Source: Coprococcus phoceensis
Lineage (GTDB): Bacteria; Bacillota; Clostridia; Lachnospirales; Lachnospiraceae
Direction: 5' to 3'
Assembly (NCBI RefSeq): GCF_900104635.1
Contig: NZ_FNWC01000006.1
Location: 124,001 to 188,000, forward strand
DNA length: 64,000 nucleotides
Shown here: in pieces, positions 22,856-32,100 of the stretch
Layout: every line of letters begins with the position of its first letter
Numbering within the stretch: the first letter of the stretch is position 1
Position numbers and translations under genes: made by a program
The notes under the pieces: generated by a model
Database searches by the model: none
Seen by the model: only the letters and a program-made list of their open reading frames with translations
What the model was told of the DNA's origin: nothing

Positions 22856-24250
22856 ATGAGATTTAGAAAAAGGCTGTTATCGGGTCTGATTGCCGGCATT
22901 TTAGTGATGGGAACCGTGGGAATGAATGTGGATGCAGCAAAGATACAGGTAGATCAGCAGATTCCGGCGGAAGAAGTAGACAGTGTCTATAATCAGGAAG
23001 TGGATTCGAATGCGCTGGCCGGATGGCCTGTCGGACCGAATATTTACAGCGAATCGGGAATTGTAATGGATATGGATAGTGGCGCCATTCTCTATGCAAA
23101 GAAAATAGATGATCAGCATTATCCGGCGAGCATTACAAAGATTTTGACTGCAGTGGTCGTTTTGGAGAACAGCCAGTTGACAGATCGGGTGAAATTCACA
23201 CAGAATTGTATTGATTTTCTCGAATATGGAGATGCACATATCGGAATGAAAGTTGGCGAAGAGATTTCGATGGAAGATGCCTTGTATGGAATGCTTCTCG
23301 CTTCGGCGAACGAGGTGTCTTATGCCATTGCAAACAGTGTAAATGGCGGATACGATAATTTTATCAATATGATGAATGAGAAAGTGGCTGAACTGGGAGG
23401 CACAAATTCACACTTTGTAAATGCAAACGGACTTCATAATGATGAACATTATACTTCGGCACATGATATGGCTTTGATCGGAGCTGCCGCATTTAAATAT
23501 GAAGAGTTTCGAAAAATAACAGGTACTCGTCAGTACACAATTGGACCGACTGCGCTTACGAGCGAATCAAGAACATTTCAGCAGAATCATAAGATGCTGT
23601 TTCAGGGAAACCGCAATTATTATGAGTACTGTGTAGGAGGAAAGACAGGATATACAGATCAGGCATTGACGACACTTGTAACATTTGCGACAAAGGATGA
23701 TAAGAATCTTGTGGCGGTTACTCTCAGGGTTCACGGAGGCGGACAGAATGCATATGTAGACACGAGAGCAATGCTGGATTATGCGTTTGATAATTTTTCA
23801 AAGGTTCCGGTAACGAAAGAACAGGTTACCGACAAAAATATAAAGTCTGTCGACGAGAATGCATATGTCATGTTGCCGTCAGGAGTGACTTTTGATAAAT
23901 TGGATGCCACACTGCAGGAGCCAACAGAGCTGGGAGATAAAAGTGGAACTTTGATCTACACTTATCAAGGTCAGGAAGTTGGAAAAGTGCCTGTGACTAT
24001 TACCGATAAATATTATAATAAGATACATGGAATAGAGGAAAAGAAGACTGCAAAAGCGGAGAAGAAAGAGACAAAGAAAGAAGAAGGACTTCCAACAGTA
24101 GTTGTAGTTTTACTGGTTATTTTAGGGATTGTGATTCTTTTCGCATTTGCATTGATTCTTCTGTTAGCTTATAAGAGAAAAAAAATAAAAGAACGCCGCA
24201 AGAGAGCTCGCATGAGACATCAGAGACAGCAGCGAATGAAAAGAGAATAA
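22856..24250 (+). CDS. D-alanyl-D-alanine carboxypeptidase (PBP5/DacF type)
   Basis: A 464-residue low-molecular-weight penicillin-binding protein that trims the terminal D-Ala of peptidoglycan stem peptides outside the membrane. Signal peptide at 1-27 (ending VDA); active-site SxxK as SITK at 92-95; SAN at 150-152; KTG in VGGKTGYTDQAL (near 265). A C-terminal beta domain follows, then, unusually, a transmembrane helix (LPTVVVVLLVILGIVILFAF) and a highly basic tail, instead of the amphipathic anchor of PBP5. ATG 22856 is chosen (GGAGG at 22843-22847). The IS just upstream has displaced its native promoter region. Confidence 0.93.
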   Translation: MRFRKRLLSGLIAGILVMGTVGMNVDAAKIQVDQQIPAEEVDSVYNQEVDSNALAGWPVGPNIYSESGIVMDMDSGAILYAKKIDDQHYPASITKILTAVVVLENSQLTDRVKFTQNCIDFLEYGDAHIGMKVGEEISMEDALYGMLLASANEVSYAIANSVNGGYDNFINMMNEKVAELGGTNSHFVNANGLHNDEHYTSAHDMALIGAAAFKYEEFRKITGTRQYTIGPTALTSESRTFQQNHKMLFQGNRNYYEYCVGGKTGYTDQALTTLVTFATKDDKNLVAVTLRVHGGGQNAYVDTRAMLDYAFDNFSKVPVTKEQVTDKNIKSVDENAYVMLPSGVTFDKLDATLQEPTELGDKSGTLIYTYQGQEVGKVPVTITDKYYNKIHGIEEKKTAKAEKKETKKEEGLPTVVVVLLVILGIVILFAFALILLLAYKRKKIKERRKRARMRHQRQQRMKRE

Positions 24251-24339
24251 TTGGAAAAAATTACACTTGCACTGAGGAAATAGTCTATTGTATACTAGAG
24301 AGCGATTAGTTAGAAAAGACTACTCATAAGTGAATAGAG

Positions 24340-24381
24340 AAACTGAGGCCTGCCCACAAATAGACATACCTCAGTTTTTTT
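24340..24381 (+). terminator. Intrinsic terminator after dacA
   Basis: AAACTGAGG (24340-24348) pairs with CCTCAGTTT (24369-24377), followed by TTTTTG. The loop is 20 bases. Confidence 0.85.
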
Positions 24382-24423
24382 GTTGAAAAATTTACAAATA
24401 AGAAGAGGAAAGGATGAAAATGC

Positions 24424-25416
24424 TTGGATAGAAAAAGATTTAGTAAAAAAGTACTATGGATCGCGGGAAGTATAGCGGTGTGTATTTTTTGTATTTCAGC
24501 AGGGATTTTTTTGTGGAACAGACAAAGTAAGTCTCAAAGTACAGTGAAAGAGAAGCTAGATGAGGTGCAGGAAATACAAAATATAAATGCGAGGGACAAT
24601 GTGGCAGAGCCCGATGCATTTGAAGGAAAAGAACTTACGAAAAAGGAACAAAAGAAATTGGAAGAAAAGTTGGCAGAAGCTGTAGCATCGACAGGGCAGG
24701 ATGAACAGAATAAGCAGGATACAGCATCGAAAGAAACAAATACACAGTCATAGGAAATTCAGCAATCAGAAGTGGAGCAGCCATCAGAGGAGGAGAATCA
24801 GTCAGAAACGGACAAACCTTCAGATAACAATGATGAGCAACAGACAGAGCCGGAAGAGCCGGCAGAACAGCTCCCAATTGTAAAGGAACCGGGCTGGGTA
24901 ACAGGAATATACTAAGGAAGGACTAGAACAGCGAATGACAGTAAAAGGAAATAAGAGGAAAATCTACAGACAGTTGGAGGGCAGGTAAGAACCGTTGAGC
25001 CGATGGGCTTTGTTTTTTGTCCTGCATAAAAGACAGTTATATCTTCTTCAAATACAAGATGGAAGATTACACATGTAGATGATGCATCAGAATTGAGCAA
25101 CTGGGTTAAGATTTACCATTCTCCTGCAAAACCGGGAACAGTTCCATCGCACTGGGCAATCAGTGAGCCGGAGTCGTGGACCGGAGGTTTGACATCACCG
25201 ACGTTCTATGCATACTCTATGATGTTAAATACGTCTATTTGGAATACAGATACGGCGTCCAATAAAGGATACCCAGTCTTACGCGGAATGCCGGATGCTG
25301 TGGAAGTGTTTGCGTTTGAAGGAGATATCCAGATGCAGATGACATTGAGCGGTCAAAACGACGATGACACATGGGGAGATAATGATCTAGTTATGCCTGG
25401 CACAGGTTGGGAGTAA
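24424..25416 (+). pseudogene. Secreted/surface protein gene, broken by at least three lesions
   Basis: The frame begins at TTG 24424 (AGAGGAAAGG upstream) with a signal anchor (KVLWIAGSIAVCIFCISAGIFLW) and a Gln/Glu/Ser-rich stalk. An in-frame TAG at 24751-24753 interrupts the stalk (CAG to TAG would explain it), after which the same frame continues EIQQSEVEQPSEEENQSE to GWVTGIY, ending at TAA near 24912. A different frame then yields EPMGFVFCPA with another stop, and finally WKITHVDDASELSNWVKIYH through SMMLNTSIWNTDTASNKGYP to the stop at 25416. The last part recalls GLUG-type repeats. I cannot name the function. The gene is clearly dead. Confidence 0.7.
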
Positions 25417-25504
25417 TCTAATGTAACCGGATGAGTAAGAGTGGAAAAGGACTGGCGGATTTTTACAGATTTGCCGGTTCTTTTCAGATAAAAAGGAGAA
25501 GCAG

Positions 25505-26674
25505 ATGACGACAGAAAGGGAAGCCGAGTACATATTTTATATGGCATGTGCAGTTGTGGGAAAGGTGAACGTGCCGTTTCCGAATGTGCGGCCAGATTGG
25601 CAGAAGATATATGAGATAAGTGCTTATCATCGCATTGAAAATATTGTGGCGTATGCGGTGGAACAACTATGCCTGAATAAAGAATATTGTGAACAGATAC
25701 CGGATGAAGTAAAAAAGCAGTTTCAAAAAGCAAGATTATCCGGAATTATGCGGGAGACGATACAATACCATGAATATGAAAAGCTGACAAAACTTTTTGA
25801 GGAGGAAGGCATTGAGCGGATGCTGCTGAAAGGCGGTTTGTTAAAATACGAGTATCCTTCTCAGGACATGCGGTTTTTGACAGATTTGGATATCTTAGTA
25901 AAGACAAAAGATCTTGAGCGGGTATCTGTGCTGATGGAAAAGCTTGGATATCGGGTCCTGCATAAGGGAGGGCATCATGATGTCTATCAGAAAGAGCCTT
26001 GTATGACAGTAGAAATTCACAAAGACTGTGGGACAGGCTATGAGACTTTGGATAATTATATGGAAGGAGTCTGGGAACGAAGCACAAAAAAAGAAGGATG
26101 TCAGACAGAGTATCAGATGTCCTGGGAAGATTTTTATCTGTACCAGACAGGACATATGGCGAAGCACTTCGAGCATGGAGGAGCAGGGATACGGATGCTG
26201 TTAGATTTTCTTGTGTTTGAAAACACAAAGATGAGTTGCTGCAATACAAAAATTGTGGAAAATCAGCTAACTCAGGCAAAACTTTTTACAATGGAAAAGA
26301 AAATCAGGGAGTTGCTTCAAAAAGGAAAATGTGGTGAGAGCCTTGAAAAAGAGCCGGTCTGGAATTATATAGTACAGAGTGGAACTTATGGTCTTTTTCA
26401 GTTTCATTTACAGACAGAGGTCAATCGATATGAGAATAAAAAAGCTTATTTCCTGCAGAGGATATTTCCAAACCAGGAACAGTTAATTGTTGCATATCCG
26501 TGGCTGGCACAATACCCACGGAGAATTTGGATGGCGTGGATACATCGTTTGACAAAAAAAGTGATATGTTCTCCGGGAAAGATAATCGGAGAATTTCGCA
26601 CGCTTAGAAATCAGGATCAGAATAAAAAGATAAGAGCATGTATGAAAGAGATGGGATTGGAGGAAAAATCATAG
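25505..26674 (+). CDS. Nucleotidyltransferase family protein (NTP_transf_5)
   Basis: A 389-residue protein of the uncharacterised nucleotidyltransferase family PF14907. The core lies at about residues 100-185: ERMLLKGGLLKYEYPSQDMR followed by FLTDLDILVK, giving the GG and DxD metal-binding signature, then VEIHKDCG and the HxxxHF-like segment HMAKHFEHGG. The C-terminal part is helical. The family recurs next to PqqD-like proteins in Firmicutes, sometimes within RiPP or polysaccharide loci. ATG 25505 has AAAGGAG upstream. The next gene (PqqD-like) begins 2 bases after its stop, so the two are translationally coupled. Confidence 0.85.
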   Translation: MTTEREAEYIFYMACAVVGKVNVPFPNVRPDWQKIYEISAYHRIENIVAYAVEQLCLNKEYCEQIPDEVKKQFQKARLSGIMRETIQYHEYEKLTKLFEEEGIERMLLKGGLLKYEYPSQDMRFLTDLDILVKTKDLERVSVLMEKLGYRVLHKGGHHDVYQKEPCMTVEIHKDCGTGYETLDNYMEGVWERSTKKEGCQTEYQMSWEDFYLYQTGHMAKHFEHGGAGIRMLLDFLVFENTKMSCCNTKIVENQLTQAKLFTMEKKIRELLQKGKCGESLEKEPVWNYIVQSGTYGLFQFHLQTEVNRYENKKAYFLQRIFPNQEQLIVAYPWLAQYPRRIWMAWIHRLTKKVICSPGKIIGEFRTLRNQDQNKKIRACMKEMGLEEKS

Positions 26675-26675
26675 C

Positions 26676-26942
26676 ATGAAAATTAGAGAAGGATTTATAT
26701 TGAGAGAGGTAGCAGGAGTGTTTGCGGCAGTTCCGGTGGAAGGAGAGAGCAGACAGTTCCACGGCATGATACAATTGAATGAGACAGGAGCATTTCTGTG
26801 GAGAAATTTGGAAAAAGAATGTACGCAAGAGCAGCTGGTGAAAGCGCTAATGGAAGAATATGACGTGGAGGAAAAGCAGGCAAAAAAGGATACTGCAGCT
26901 GTAGTGGGAAAATTTCGGGAAGCAGGAATTTTAGACGAGTAG
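26676..26942 (+). CDS. PqqD family (RRE-like) protein
   Basis: An 88-residue PqqD-like winged-helix protein, the fold of the RiPP recognition element. Family features are FILREVAGVFAAVPV, MIQLNETGAFLWRNLE (the conserved LNETGAxIW motif), a helix with LVKALMEEYDVE, and the terminal FREAGIL. In RiPP pathways such domains bind leader peptides, but here no radical SAM enzyme or precursor is evident. It is coupled to the nucleotidyltransferase and lies 123 bases before the LCP gene. Confidence 0.9.
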   Translation: MKIREGFILREVAGVFAAVPVEGESRQFHGMIQLNETGAFLWRNLEKECTQEQLVKALMEEYDVEEKQAKKDTAAVVGKFREAGILDE

Positions 26943-27004
26943 GAAATGTGAAAATGCCTTTTTATTAAAAATATCTTAAAATGTTCGTAATTTTCGACAG
27001 AATA

Positions 27005-27013
27005 TGATATAAT
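27005..27013 (+). promoter_or_regulatory. Extended -10 promoter before the LCP gene
   Basis: TGATATAAT at 27005-27013 is an extended -10 element; the -35 region is poor. It lies 53 bases upstream of the start. Confidence 0.6.
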
Positions 27014-27065
27014 CATTGAGTTTAAATGAAGCAAAATGTGAAACATGCGAAAGAGGATTCATTAA

Positions 27066-28700
27066 ATGATTAGAAAAAGGACAAATCAAGAGCAAAGAGA
27101 GGCATTTGAGGAATTACAGCAGAGGAAAAAAAGAAAACTGGAGAACGCAAGAGATCGGCAAAGTTTGGACGAGGATGGAAAAACAAGATCTAGAAAGCGC
27201 AGAAAAAATAAAAACAGGAAAAATGTAAGACGCAGAGGGAGAGCAAAGCCGCACAAGGTAGGATTGACTCTTGTCACAATTCAGGCAATTGTGTCGATGT
27301 TATGTGTTGGTATGCTCCACATTATAGGAATTATTCCGTTGAAATACATGCTTATAATCGGAGGTATTCTATTGTTGCTGCTTGGGCTTACACTATTTAC
27401 GCAGTTGAATAGAAAGAAGAAAGCAATTGGCGGAAAGATATTGAGTGTAGTCCTGATTATGGTGATCAGCGTCGGAACATATTATATCGGAAAGGCGAAC
27501 GGGGCATTGGACAAGATTACGGGAGGCAACTATAAGATTGATAATATGGTTGTAGCTGTATTAAAAGATGACCCGGCAAAAGATATCAAAGATACTGAGA
27601 ATTACACGTTTGGTGTTCAGTATAAGATGGGAAGAACGGATATGGAGGCAGCTATTCAGATGGTTTCCGAGGAGCTTGGAAAAGACATAACGGTAGTTGA
27701 ATATCAAGATCTTCAGGAACAGGCAGAGGCACTGCATGATAAAAAAGTAGATGCGATTATTTACAATGAAGGTTATACAGATAATATTTCTGAGTCATTT
27801 GCAGGATATAAAAAGAGTGTTCGTATTATTTATGAGCACAAGATTAAGAAAGAACTTGCCAGCACGTCGGTGGATACGAGCATACAGGATCCATTCAGTG
27901 TGTATATCAGTGGTATTGATGTGTATGGGGATATTGAACAGACAAGCCGAAGTGATGTGAATATCATTGCCACAGTGAATCCAAAGACGCATCAGATTCT
28001 TTTGGTTACTACACCGCGAGATTACTATGTGCCGATTCCGGGCATTTCCGGAGGGGAGAATGATAAGCTGACACATGCCGGAAATTATGGTGTGGATGTT
28101 TCAATGAAGACATTGGAAGAGTTGTATCAAGTTGAGATTCCATTTTATGCCAGAATTAACTTTACTTCTTTAATTGACATTGTAGACCATTTAGGTGGTG
28201 TTGATGTATATTCTGAGTATGCATTTACGACAAGTAAGAACTCGGAACATGTCATGGATGTACAACAGGGAATCAACCATTTTAACGGTGAAGAAGCGCT
28301 GGCATTCTCAAGAGAACGTGAGAATGTGCCGGGCGGAGATAACCAGAGAGGAAAGAATCAGCAGGCAGTTATCACGGCCATGATCAAGAAAATGATTTCG
28401 CCTCAGATGCTTATGAAAGCGAACTCAATTATCGACGACGTAAGTGGAAATGTAGAGACTAACATGTCTCAGGAACAGATCCAATCTTTGATCAAGACAC
28501 AGTTGAGTAAAGGCGGAAGCTGGAATATTTATTCAGTCGCAGCGGAGGGAACCGGAGGAAAAGATATCTGTTATTCGGCAGCTAGCTCAGGTCCGCTCTA
28601 TGTTACATATCCGGATGAGACATCGGTTGCAAACATTGAGGATTTGATCAACCGAGTGGAACAAGGAGAAATTATTGAAGGATCAGAAGTCGCAGAGTAA
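27066..28700 (+). CDS. LytR-CpsA-Psr (LCP) family cell-wall glycopolymer ligase
   Basis: A 544-residue membrane protein that transfers lipid-linked anionic or capsular polymers to peptidoglycan. A long, strongly basic cytoplasmic N-terminus (1-65, many KRK runs) is followed by hydrophobic helices at about 68-90, 92-112 and 124-142, then an accessory extracellular domain (about 165-265) and the LCP catalytic domain (about 280-500). Key residues visible: RSDVNIIATVNPKTHQILLV, the Arg of TTPRDYYVPIPG, FTSLIDIVDHLGGVDVYSE, and the NHFNGEEALAFSRERE segment with its Arg pair. Three helices rather than one is the arrangement seen in many Clostridia. The RiPP-like gene pair upstream may share its transcript only in part, since a promoter intervenes. 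Confidence 0.92.
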   Translation: MIRKRTNQEQREAFEELQQRKKRKLENARDRQSLDEDGKTRSRKRRKNKNRKNVRRRGRAKPHKVGLTLVTIQAIVSMLCVGMLHIIGIIPLKYMLIIGGILLLLLGLTLFTQLNRKKKAIGGKILSVVLIMVISVGTYYIGKANGALDKITGGNYKIDNMVVAVLKDDPAKDIKDTENYTFGVQYKMGRTDMEAAIQMVSEELGKDITVVEYQDLQEQAEALHDKKVDAIIYNEGYTDNISESFAGYKKSVRIIYEHKIKKELASTSVDTSIQDPFSVYISGIDVYGDIEQTSRSDVNIIATVNPKTHQILLVTTPRDYYVPIPGISGGENDKLTHAGNYGVDVSMKTLEELYQVEIPFYARINFTSLIDIVDHLGGVDVYSEYAFTTSKNSEHVMDVQQGINHFNGEEALAFSRERENVPGGDNQRGKNQQAVITAMIKKMISPQMLMKANSIIDDVSGNVETNMSQEQIQSLIKTQLSKGGSWNIYSVAAEGTGGKDICYSAASSGPLYVTYPDETSVANIEDLINRVEQGEIIEGSEVAE

Positions 28701-28712
28701 GAGAAAAAATAG

Positions 28713-28745
28713 AGAAACCCTTGACGAACCAAGGGTTTCTTTTTA
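28713..28745 (+). terminator. Intrinsic terminator of the LCP gene
   Basis: AGAAACCCTTG (28713-28723) and CAAGGGTTTCT (28730-28740) form a perfect 11-bp stem over a 6-base loop, followed by TTTTATAA. Confidence 0.92.
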
Positions 28746-28749
28746 TAAT
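28721..28749 (+). promoter_or_regulatory. ileS promoter embedded in the LCP terminator
   Basis: TTGACG (28721-28726), a 17-base spacer and TATAAT (28744-28749). The -35 hexamer overlaps the loop of the LCP terminator hairpin and the spacer contains its 3' stem and U tract. Transcription would start at about 28756, just ahead of the T-box Stem I. Confidence 0.75.
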
Positions 28750-28755
28750 GTTAGT

Positions 28756-29008
28756 GATATATGAAAAAACGTTGACGAAGACAGTAGGATATATTTTAAA
28801 GTCAAAGAGAGTCAGGGATGGTGAGAGCCTGATACGAGTAGAATATATTTGAAGATCACTTCTGAGTTGCAGTGACCGAACGAAGTTGTCCAATAGGTAC
28901 TGCCGGGATTCCACCGTTAGCAGGAACGCATATGTCAGTATGGTGTAATAGGTGGTATAACGAAGGTTTTACAGCTCTCGTCCTGATTACAGGATGGGAG
29001 TTTTTTTG
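28756..29008 (+). promoter_or_regulatory. T-box leader (isoleucine)
   Basis: A T-box riboswitch upstream of ileS. The Stem I region carries an AAAGAGAG motif (about 28804-28811), and the candidate specifier ATC at 28855-28857 (in GAAGATCACTTC) would pair with tRNA-Ile. The T-box sequence AATAGGTGGTATAACG (about 28948-28963) contains TGGT, matching the ACCA end of tRNA-Ile (discriminator A). The terminator is CTCTCGTCCTG/CAGGATGGGAG (28975-29000) with seven T's. Uncharged tRNA would stabilise the antiterminator and allow ileS expression. Confidence 0.93.
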
Positions 29009-29046
29009 TATCAAAATTCAAAAAGGGACAGGGCATGTGTCAATTA

Positions 29047-29079
29047 GGGACGTAGTAAAATTGAAAAATACTACGTCCC
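29047..29079 (+). terminator. Second strong hairpin between T-box and ileS (role unclear)
   Basis: GGGACGTAGTA (29047-29057) and TACTACGTCCC (29069-29079) form a perfect 11-bp stem just 13 bases upstream of the ileS ribosome site. There is no U tract after it, so it is probably not a terminator; it may be an RNA-stability element or a small inserted repeat. Confidence 0.55.
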
Positions 29080-29102
29080 CAAATAAGAAGGAGGAAGAAG
29101 AA

Positions 29103-32100
29103 ATGTATCAGAAGGTATCCACAGATTTAAAGTTTGTAGATCGTGAAAAGAAGACGGAAAAGTTTTGGGCTGATAACAAGATTTTTGAGAAGAGTATGGA
29201 AAATCGTAAGGAGGGGGAGACATATACGTTTTATGACGGACCTCCGACAGCGAACGGGAAACCGCATATCGGCCACGTGTTGACTCGTGTTATCAAGGAT
29301 ATGATTCCGAGATACCGTACAATGAAAGGGTACATGGTACCTAGAAAAGCAGGATGGGATACACACGGACTTCCGGTAGAGCTTGAAGTGGAAAAGATGC
29401 TTGGATTAGACGGAAAAGAACAGATTGAAGAGTATGGTTTGGAGCCATTTATCGCACACTGTAAAGAGAGTGTCTGGAAATATAAAGGGATGTGGGAAGA
29501 CTTCTCTGCGACTGTTGGTTTCTGGGCAGATATGGAAAATCCATATGTAACTTACCACAACGATTTCATTGAATCAGAATGGTGGGCATTAAAACAGATT
29601 TGGGATAAAGGATTGTTATATAAAGGATACAAGATTGTACCTTACTGTCCGCGTTGTGGAACTCCGCTTTCCAGCCACGAAGTAGCGCAGGGTTACAAAG
29701 ATGTCAAAGAGAAATCCGCAATCGTAAGATTTAAAGTAAAAGACGAAGACGCTTATATTCTGGCATGGACAACAACACCTTGGACATTGCCGTCAAACGT
29801 GGCTCTCTGTGTGAACCCAGATGAGACTTATGTAAAAGTAAAAGCAGCAGACGGATTCACATACTATATGGCAGAGGCATTGCTTGACACAGTACTTGGA
29901 AATCTTGCGGAAGAGGGAACTCCTGCATACGAAGTATTGGAAAGCTATGTCGGTACAGATTTAGAAGGAAAAGAATACGAACCATTATTCCCATTTGTGG
30001 AACTGAATAAAAAAGCATACTATGTGACATGTGACACATACGTAACATTGACAGACGGTACAGGTGTCGTTCATATTGCTCCTGCATTTGGTGAGGATGA
30101 TGCTCAGGTAGGACGTAAATATGACCTTCCATTTTTACAGTTAGTAGATGAAAAAGGTGAGATGACAGCAGAGACACCTTGGGCAGGAACATTCTGTAAA
30201 AAAGCAGACCCATTTGTATTAGAAGATCTGGAAAAGAGAAATCTTTTATTTGATGCTCCGAATTTCGAGCACAGCTACCCACACTGCTGGCGTTGTGATA
30301 CACCGCTTATCTACTATGCACGTGAGTCATGGTTCATCAAGATGACAGCGGTAAAAGAAGATTTGATCAGAAACAACAACAAGATTAACTGGATTCCGGA
30401 GAGCATCGGAAAAGGACGTTTCGGCGATTGGCTTGAAAATGTTCAGGATTGGGGAATCAGCCGTAACCGTTACTGGGGAACTCCGTTAAATGTATGGGAA
30501 TGTGAATGTGGACATATGCATTCAATTGGAAGCATTGCAGAATTAAAAGAGATGTCCGACAACTGTCCGGATGACATCGAACTTCACCGCCCATTTATCG
30601 ACGCTGTGACAATCAAGTGTCCGCATTGTGGAAAAGAGATGCACCGTGTTCCGGAAGTAATCGACTGCTGGTTTGACAGTGGAGCAATGCCATTTGCACA
30701 GCACCACTATCCATTTGAGAACAAAGAATTATTCGAGCAGCAGTTCCCGGCAAACTTTATTTCAGAGGCGGTTGACCAGACTCGTGGATGGTTCTACTCA
30801 TTGCTTGCGATCTCCACATTGATCTTCAATGAAGCGCCTTATAAGAATGTTATCGTTCTCGGACACGTACAGGATGAGAACGGACAGAAGATGAGTAAGT
30901 CCAAAGGAAATGCAGTCGATCCGTTCGATGCATTAGAGACATACGGAGCAGATGCAATCCGTTGGTATTTCTATGTAAACAGCGCGCCATGGCTGCCGAA
31001 CCGTTTCCACGGAAAAGCGGTTGTGGAAGGACAGCGTAAATTCATGGGTACATTGTGGAATACTTACGCATTCTTCGTACTTTATGCGGAAATCGACCAA
31101 TTTGACGCAACAAAATACAATTTGGAATATGATAAATTATCTGTTATGGATAAATGGTTACTGTCAAAACTGAACACACTGATCAAGACAGTAGATGATA
31201 ATCTTGCAAACTACAGAATTCCGGAAAGTGCAAGAGCATTGCAGGATTTTGTAGATGATATGAGTAATTGGTATGTAAGAAGAAGCCGTGAACGTTTTTG
31301 GGCAAAAGGAATGGAGCAGGATAAGATCAACGCATATATGACACTTTACACAGCACTTGTGACAGTGGCAAAAGTGGCTGCACCGATGATTCCGTTTATG
31401 ACAGAAGACATTTACCAGAATCTTGTAAGAAGCATTGATGCAAATGCTCCGGAAAGTATTCACTTATGTGATTATCCAGCTGCAAACGAGGCTTATATCG
31501 ATAAAGATTTGGAAGCAAACATGGACGAAGTTCTGAAACTGGTTGTTATGGGACGTGCGTGCCGTAATACAGCAAATATCAAGAACCGTCAGCCAATTGG
31601 AAAGATGTTTGTAAAATCAAATGTAGTATTACCTGAATTTTATCAGGAAATCGTGGAAGAAGAGTTGAACGTAAAAGAGATGGAATTCACAGATGATGTG
31701 AGAAACTTTACTTCTTATACATTTAAACCACAGATGAGAACAGTAGGACCGAAATACGGTAAATTACTGGGCGGAATCAAAGAAGCTTTAGCAAACTTAG
31801 ACGGAAATCAGGCAATGGATGAACTGAATGCGACAGAAGCTTTGAAATTGGACGTAAATGGACAGGAAGTGACATTGTTCAGAGAGGATCTTTTGATCGA
31901 TACAGCTCAGATGGAAGGCTATGTATCTGAGAGTGATAATGGAATCACAGTTGTCTTAGACACAAACCTGACAGAAGAATTGCTGGAAGAGGGGTTTGTC
32001 AGAGAGCTGATCAGCAAGATTCAGACAATGAGAAAAGAAGCAGACTTTGAAGTGACAGATAAGATTAAACTATATTATCAGGGAACAGAAAAGGCAGAGG

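Noticed and set aside
25746..26279. 177-codon minus-strand open frame
   Set aside because: Antisense shadow of the nucleotidyltransferase gene; Ser/Leu/Pro-rich with no domain.
28872..29102. In-frame N-terminal extension of ileS
   Set aside because: It lies in the T-box leader and terminator; the homologous protein begins at ATG 29103 behind GGAGGAAGAAG.
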